In this document: positions 6,316 to 9,056 of the stretch, in pieces
Numbering within the stretch: the first letter of the stretch is position 1
How the letters are laid out: each line of letters starts with the position of its first letter
Assembly (NCBI GenBank): GCA_035506315.1
Contig: DATJPQ010000220.1
Location: 1-9,056, forward strand
Source: MWDT01 sp035506315
Lineage (GTDB): Bacteria > Verrucomicrobiota > Verrucomicrobiia > Opitutales > Opitutaceae
Length of the DNA stretch: 9,056 nt
Reading direction: 5' to 3'
The notes under the pieces: generated by a model
The model's database searches: none
The model's input: only the letters and a program-made list of their open reading frames with translations
What the model was told of the DNA's origin: nothing
Translations under genes and position numbers: made by a program

Positions 6316-6363
6316 AAAAAGTCCGCTGCCGGTTTGATTGCCGTCCTACCTGCAACTGTCCGG

Positions 6364-7011
6364 CTATGGTACGAAGCTCGACAGCCCGCTCAGGTCGGCA
6401 ACTACGTGGTCGGTGCGCGACCTCAGCCGCGCCTCCGGGTGGTGGCCGCAGGCGACCAGCACACAGTCCACGCCAATGGCTTGGGCGACATCCAGATCGT
6501 GCAGCGTGTCGCCGACGAGAAGGATTTCTTTGCCGGGAACCCCAAGTTCCGCGATCCACTTCTGGCCCAGCTCGACTTTGCTATGGGCGTAGATGTTGTC
6601 CAAACCGAGGATCCGGACGAAGTATGTTTCCAGGCCGAAATGGCGCACGATCTCATGGAGCGTGTTTTGCGGATAGGCGGAGAGGATGGATTGGGTTAAC
6701 CCTACGGTTTGGATGCGCTGAAGAATCGACCGCGCGCCCGGTTGGAGGCGGCATTCCTGGCGGCGCGCTTCATATGCGGCGATCCAGCGAGAACCAAGTT
6801 CTTCGAAACTGTGGCGGCTGAAGTCGAAACCGGCGCGCTCGTAATAGGTCCGCACCGGAAAATCGAAAATCTCCTGGTAACAGTGGCGATCGATCGGCGG
6901 ATGACCGTGCTCACGGAGGAGCCCGTTCATGACCTCGATGCTCAACGAAACGTCGTTCAGCAGCGTGCCGTTCCAGTCCCAGATGATGTGGCGATAGCGG
7001 GGTTTTCCCAT
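6364..7011 (-). CDS. HAD-superfamily phosphatase (phosphoglycolate phosphatase-like)
   Basis: This 215-residue protein has the haloacid dehalogenase fold with an inserted helical cap (about 22-90). Motif I is WDWNGTLLND (11-20) with nucleophile Asp12. Motif II is the Ser of LSAYPQ (Ser111), motif III a lysine near 145-151 (YAHSKVELGQK), and motif IV GDTLHDLD (167-174) with Asp168 and Asp172. The closest known style is phosphoglycolate phosphatase or PPi phosphatase of subfamily IA. The second Asp of the usual DxD is Asn14 here, so the general acid/base is changed; some HAD proteins carry this DxN form. I start at ATG 7009-7011, close to motif I; a TTG 39 bases upstream would add 13 residues. 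The substrate is unknown. It is divergent from truA and converges on ruvX across the triad array. No Shine-Dalgarno sequence is seen. Confidence 0.85.
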   Translation of the reverse strand: MGKPRYRHIIWDWNGTLLNDVSLSIEVMNGLLREHGHPPIDRHCYQEIFDFPVRTYYERAGFDFSRHSFEELGSRWIAAYEARRQECRLQPGARSILQRIQTVGLTQSILSAYPQNTLHEIVRHFGLETYFVRILGLDNIYAHSKVELGQKWIAELGVPGKEILLVGDTLHDLDVAQAIGVDCVLVACGHHPEARLRSRTDHVVADLSGLSSFVP

Positions 7012-7079
7012 AAGCCGGAAACTGTGGAAAGAATTTGCGGAGGAGGGCAACCCTGCTGCTGCGGTTGATTGCCGTAACC

Positions 7080-7177
7080 GTAGGGGCGCAGTCTTGCCGT
7101 TTCGACAAGCTCAAGGCCCTGAGTTCATCGAAGGGCTGCGCCCTCTCCGGAAGGGCGCGACAAGATCGCGCCCCTAC
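7080..7177. repeat. Second GTAG-type REP family, imperfect inverted pair
   Basis: The right copy is a clean GTAG-type REP on the minus strand: GGGCGCGA (7153-7160), a 5-base loop, TCGCGCCC (7166-7173), then a CTAC end at 7174-7177. The left copy begins GTAGGGGCGC (7080-7089) and matches the reverse complement of 7161-7177 at 15 of 17 bases, but its second hairpin half is lost where the TTTCGACAAGCTC element begins. The hairpin sequence differs from the REP pair at 5444-5512, so these are two families. Confidence 0.65.
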
Positions 7178-7246
7178 GAGGGAGGCGTCCGCTCCTGCAC
7201 CCGCCCCGGGCCCCTCGGCAGGCTCGGGGCCTTGAGCTTGTCGAAA
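7100..7246. repeat. 37-bp palindromic element in inverted copies (TTTCGACAAGCTCA type)
   Basis: Bases 7100-7136 and the reverse complement of 7210-7246 match at 30 of 37 positions, with the first 20 bases identical (TTTCGACAAGCTCAAGGCCC). Each copy is itself a partial palindrome (TTCGA...CTCA...TGAG...TCGAA in the left one). Strings like this occur as dispersed repeats in many GC-rich genomes. The left copy lies inside the REP pair at 7080-7177 and the right copy outside it. Confidence 0.75.
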
Positions 7247-7309
7247 TGACTTGTCGCAACGGCTTGCCGAGGGGCAGGCGATCATGACATCAATCATCGC
7301 TCCCCCATC

Positions 7310-8065
7310 ATGAACTCCGCCAAACCCGCCCCCCAGCGCTGGAAATGCGTCTGCGCCTACGACGGCACGGCGTTCGCCGGCTGGCAGAGTCAGACCGGTG
7401 GCGATGCGATCCAGGACGTGATCGAAAAGCGGCTGGCCCGGATCCTCGGCGCGCCGGTGCGCATCCAATCCAGCGGACGGACGGATGCCGGCGTGCATGC
7501 GCTGGGTCAGGTCTTCCACTTCGACGCGGCCTGGCGGCACGGCCCGGAGAAACTGGTCGCGGCGTTGCGGGCCGGCCTGCCGTCGGCGATCCAGATCAAA
7601 TCGGCGCGGGCCGTGTCCCCGGAGTTTCATGCGCGCTTCTCGGCGAAGGGGAAGATCTACACCTACCACGTTTGCCTCGGCGAGGCGGACCCCTTCACGC
7701 GGCCGTTCTGCTGGTCGTTTTTTCACCCGCTCGATTTCGCGGCGATGGAGCGGGCCGCCGCCGTGTTGCGTGGAAAGCACGATTTCCAGGCCTTCTGCGC
7801 CTTCAACCGGGTGAAGCGGGAAAACACGGTGCGCCATCTGCGCCGGCTGGAGATCGTCCGGCGCGGACGGCGGGTGCGCATCACGGCCGAGGCCGACGGG
7901 TTTCTCTACAAGATGGTGCGGAGCATCGTCGGCGCGCTGGTGGCGGTGGGCGAGGGGAAGCTCACACCGGAACGCGTGCAGGCGATCCTCGAGTCCAGGC
8001 ACCGCACCTCCGCCGTGACCACCGCGCCGGCACAAGGGCTGTTCCTGACGAAAGTGATCTACTAA
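7310..8065 (+). CDS. truA: tRNA pseudouridine(38-40) synthase TruA
   Basis: This 251-residue enzyme isomerises uridine to pseudouridine at positions 38-40 of the tRNA anticodon arm. The N-terminal half has YDGTAFAGWQSQ (17-28) and the catalytic loop SGRTDAGVHALGQV (55-68) with the nucleophile Asp59. The C-terminal half has GKIYTYHV (114-121), with the conserved Tyr near 118, then FCAFNRVK (162-169), GFLYKMVRSIVG (197-208) and APAQGLFLTKVIY at the end, all family hallmarks. The length is typical and both halves are complete. ATG 7310 gives the expected short N-terminal extension; a polypyrimidine stretch rather than a Shine-Dalgarno sequence precedes it. It is divergent from the HAD gene across a 298-base repeat-filled gap in which I cannot place a promoter. 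An eighth triad repeat starts 28 bases after its stop. Confidence 0.95.
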   Translation: MNSAKPAPQRWKCVCAYDGTAFAGWQSQTGGDAIQDVIEKRLARILGAPVRIQSSGRTDAGVHALGQVFHFDAAWRHGPEKLVAALRAGLPSAIQIKSARAVSPEFHARFSAKGKIYTYHVCLGEADPFTRPFCWSFFHPLDFAAMERAAAVLRGKHDFQAFCAFNRVKRENTVRHLRRLEIVRRGRRVRITAEADGFLYKMVRSIVGALVAVGEGKLTPERVQAILESRHRTSAVTTAPAQGLFLTKVIY

Positions 8066-8093
8066 GGAACCGAACGATGGAGAGGAATCTTTC

Positions 8094-8119
8094 CGCGGAT
8101 ATCGCGGATGAACGCGGAT
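8094..8119 (+). repeat. Solitary triad element after truA
   Basis: CGCGGAT occurs at 8094, 8103 and 8113 (period 9 then 10), preceded by CTTTCC. All three copies are identical, and the spacing matches the first three elements of the 5969-6173 group. It lies between the ends of truA and the transposase remnant, again between converging genes. Confidence 0.8.
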
Positions 8120-8141
8120 GGGATTTTGCTGCGAATAGGAA

Positions 8142-8180
8142 GGGGAAGCTTAACCGCGTATCGAGCGAAGCGACTTCCCC
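8142..8180. repeat. Bulged hairpin downstream of the transposase remnant
   Basis: GGGGAAG-CTT-aac-CGC on the left (8142-8157) pairs with GCG-AAG-cga-CTTCCCC on the right (8165-8180). This gives 13 bp with one 3-base bulge on each side and a 7-base loop. It lies 33 bases beyond the remnant's stop codon. It could be a terminator-like or REP-like structure; no T tract is present. Confidence 0.45.
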
Positions 8181-8213
8181 ATTTCGGATACTCTACAAAC
8201 GGCCGCGCCACAA

Positions 8214-8864
8214 TCAGCCAAATCCGTTTTTATGGAGAGCGCGCAAAGTTGCCAGCGGCGAGCCCCATTCGGCGACCGACGGGATTGGGCGGACGGCAGT
8301 GCGTTTGCGTCGGCCAGTGACGGTGCGGTAGGCGTTGAGATGCAGTTCTACAAAAGCTCTGCTGCCGAGCACGGCGCCGTCGGTGAAGTAGCGGATGCGG
8401 CACCTCAGCACGGTCGAGAGCGGCAGTCTTCCACCTTCCGCGACGACTTTTTCCAAAAGCGCGGCATCGACCGTCCCGCCGGATTCGCGGGCTTCGGCGG
8501 CCGTGCCAAATAGCCACTGACGGTAGGTGGCTTGTGCCTCGGGCCAGAGGCCGCCGATTACGGAAAACAACCCGGCCTGCGCGGTGGTGTTTCCTGCTAC
8601 TGCCTCAGCGTAACCGCAGAAACGGTAGTCTTTGGGGTCGGTGGCGAGGCCGGCGCGCACGCAATTCAGATCAATATAGGTGGCCATGGTTTCGAGCGCT
8701 TTCCCTTGGGGTTCGACCAGGACGGACTTGAAACGCTCCGACCAGAGCGTGCCGTAGCGCCGGTGACTGCGGTTGAACCAGACGGAGAAGCGTTGCTTAA
8801 CCAGTTTCATGAAAGAGGAGACATCGCCCATTTCCGCCTTCACCTTGATGCGCGCCATTCTCAT
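8214..8864 (-). pseudogene. RAYT/Y1 (HUH) transposase remnant lacking the N-terminal HUH half
   Basis: The 216-residue frame matches the C-terminal part of REP-associated tyrosine transposases of the long Verrucomicrobia-like type: DVSSFMKLVKQRFSVWFN (14-31), GTLWSERFKSVLVE (38-51), TYIDLNCVRAGL (62-73), DPKDYRFCGYAEAVAG (76-91) and RCRIRYFTDGAVLGSR (154-169). In E. coli TnpA-REP the catalytic Tyr lies, from memory, in a DYIYINPV motif, which aligns with Tyr63 here. The metal-binding His-x-His strand that should precede it by more than 100 residues is absent. Two stops (TAATAA) lie one codon upstream of ATG 8864, and the 97 bases beyond show no homologous frame. It is therefore a 5'-truncated remnant, probably inactive for cleavage, though the remaining frame is open. 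Activity in trans as a partial protein is not excluded. Confidence 0.8.
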
Positions 8865-8934
8865 CGGTTATTAGGGGCTTAAGCCCACCACCACCGGGGT
8901 GACAAGATGGTATGAAGTCAATAGATTTTTAACC

Positions 8935-8971
8935 TGTCCCTTTTAAACAACCTTGTCCCTTTTAAACAACC
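8935..8971. repeat. Tandem repeat, two 18-base units at 19-base period
   Basis: The unit TGTCCCTTTTAAACAACC occurs identically at 8935-8952 and 8954-8971, separated by one T. A partial similarity (TTTTTAACC) continues to the left at 8926-8934. The unit at 8954-8971 supplies the last two codons and the stop of the gene entering from the right edge. Confidence 0.85.
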
Positions 8972-9056
8972 TCGATTTCGGCGATACGACGCTTGAGCGT
9001 TTCGCCCGGGCCGCGCAAGAGCTTATCCGTATCCTTGAACGGCCAGCGGGACTTGC
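8962..9056 (-). CDS. C-terminal end of an unidentified protein (partial)
   Basis: A minus-strand frame runs in from the window edge and ends in TAA at 8962-8964. The last 30 residues include SRWPFKDTDKLLRGPGETL and then KRRIAEIEVV. The mix of charged and hydrophobic residues looks like real coding sequence, with a helical C-terminus. The family is not recognised. The final VV and the stop come from a tandem repeat unit, so the gene's native end may have been altered. The other two minus-strand frames here look less protein-like, but with only 30 residues the call is tentative. Confidence 0.45.
   Translation of the reverse strand, partial: KSRWPFKDTDKLLRGPGETLKRRIAEIEVV

Larger units (their letters stand above)
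5945..6363. other. 419-base gap between converging genes, filled by triad repeats
   Basis: No gene is seen. The gap holds seven triad repeat elements (5969-6315) and C-rich linkers such as AACCCAAAACCCAAAC. A plus-strand open frame (5964-6317) only translates the repeats into low-complexity peptide (TDHTDGHG, SPTEHTEDTEG, ADFADNADMG) and I do not call it a gene. No classical terminator for ruvX or for the facing phosphatase gene is visible. Confidence 0.75.

Noticed and set aside
5964..6317. Plus-strand open frame of 117 codons across the triad array
   Set aside because: Its product is the translation of the repeats (TDHTDGHG, EHTEDTEG, ADFADNAD) plus linkers, with no fold or family resemblance. 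The 9-base period keeps frames open by chance.
6911..8035. Minus-strand open frame of 374 codons opposite truA and the 298-base gap
   Set aside because: It is antisense to a clear TruA and runs through the REP repeats; its composition is Arg/Gly/Ala-rich and no motif is visible.
8875..8886. Twelve-bp palindrome GGGCTTAAGCCC as the end of a mobile element
   Set aside because: It lies at the truncation point of the transposase remnant, but no second copy or target duplication is visible in the window.

Overview
The window is GC-rich bacterial chromosome with ordinary core genes in its left two thirds and many small dispersed repeats in its right half. The HTH/metallo-beta-lactamase protein, the lysine-rich nucleoid-type protein with an RxxxGRPKK basic linker, and the long-tailed Y1 transposase remnant (YIDLN...VRAGL...DPKDYR motifs) resemble proteins I associate with Verrucomicrobiota, most likely Opitutaceae. 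This placement is inference from protein style, not a search result.

Layout: a PAS histidine kinase (62-1561, minus) and an HTH-metallo-hydrolase (1680-2507, minus) lie left of a 319-base divergent gap. The gap carries the promoter of a small coiled-coil/AT-hook/HTH protein (2827-3228, plus), which ends in a strong intrinsic terminator. Next on the plus strand come a class IV aminotransferase (3332-4246), a mannose-1-phosphate guanylyltransferase (4321-5409) and ruvX (5516-5944). A HAD phosphatase (6364-7011, minus) converges on ruvX. truA (7310-8065, plus) is divergent from the phosphatase and faces an N-terminally truncated RAYT/Y1 transposase remnant (8214-8864, minus). The last 30 codons of an unidentified minus-strand gene enter at the right edge. 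Bases 1-61 and 1562-1679 show no gene.

From 5410 rightward every gap over 100 bases holds repeats of a different kind. There is a perfect 26-bp inverted pair of GTAG-type REP hairpins ending three bases before ruvX. Seven 'triad' elements (three related 7-mers at 9/10-base period, often behind a T5 tract) lie between the converging ruvX and phosphatase genes, five in one orientation and two in the other. A second GTAG-type REP family is entangled with a 37-bp palindromic element between the phosphatase and truA. An eighth triad and a bulged hairpin follow truA, and a 19-base-period tandem repeat overlaps the stop codon of the edge gene.

The genes do not form one pathway. They cover sensing (kinase), nucleoid or transcription control, sugar-nucleotide supply for mannose-containing glycans, amino-acid transamination, rRNA maturation or junction resolution (ruvX) and tRNA modification (truA). 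None of the eight complete genes has a convincing Shine-Dalgarno sequence, which suggests SD-independent initiation. The most unusual content is the repeat ecology, especially the triad family. I see no CRISPR array, tRNA, rRNA, intact insertion sequence or defence operon.
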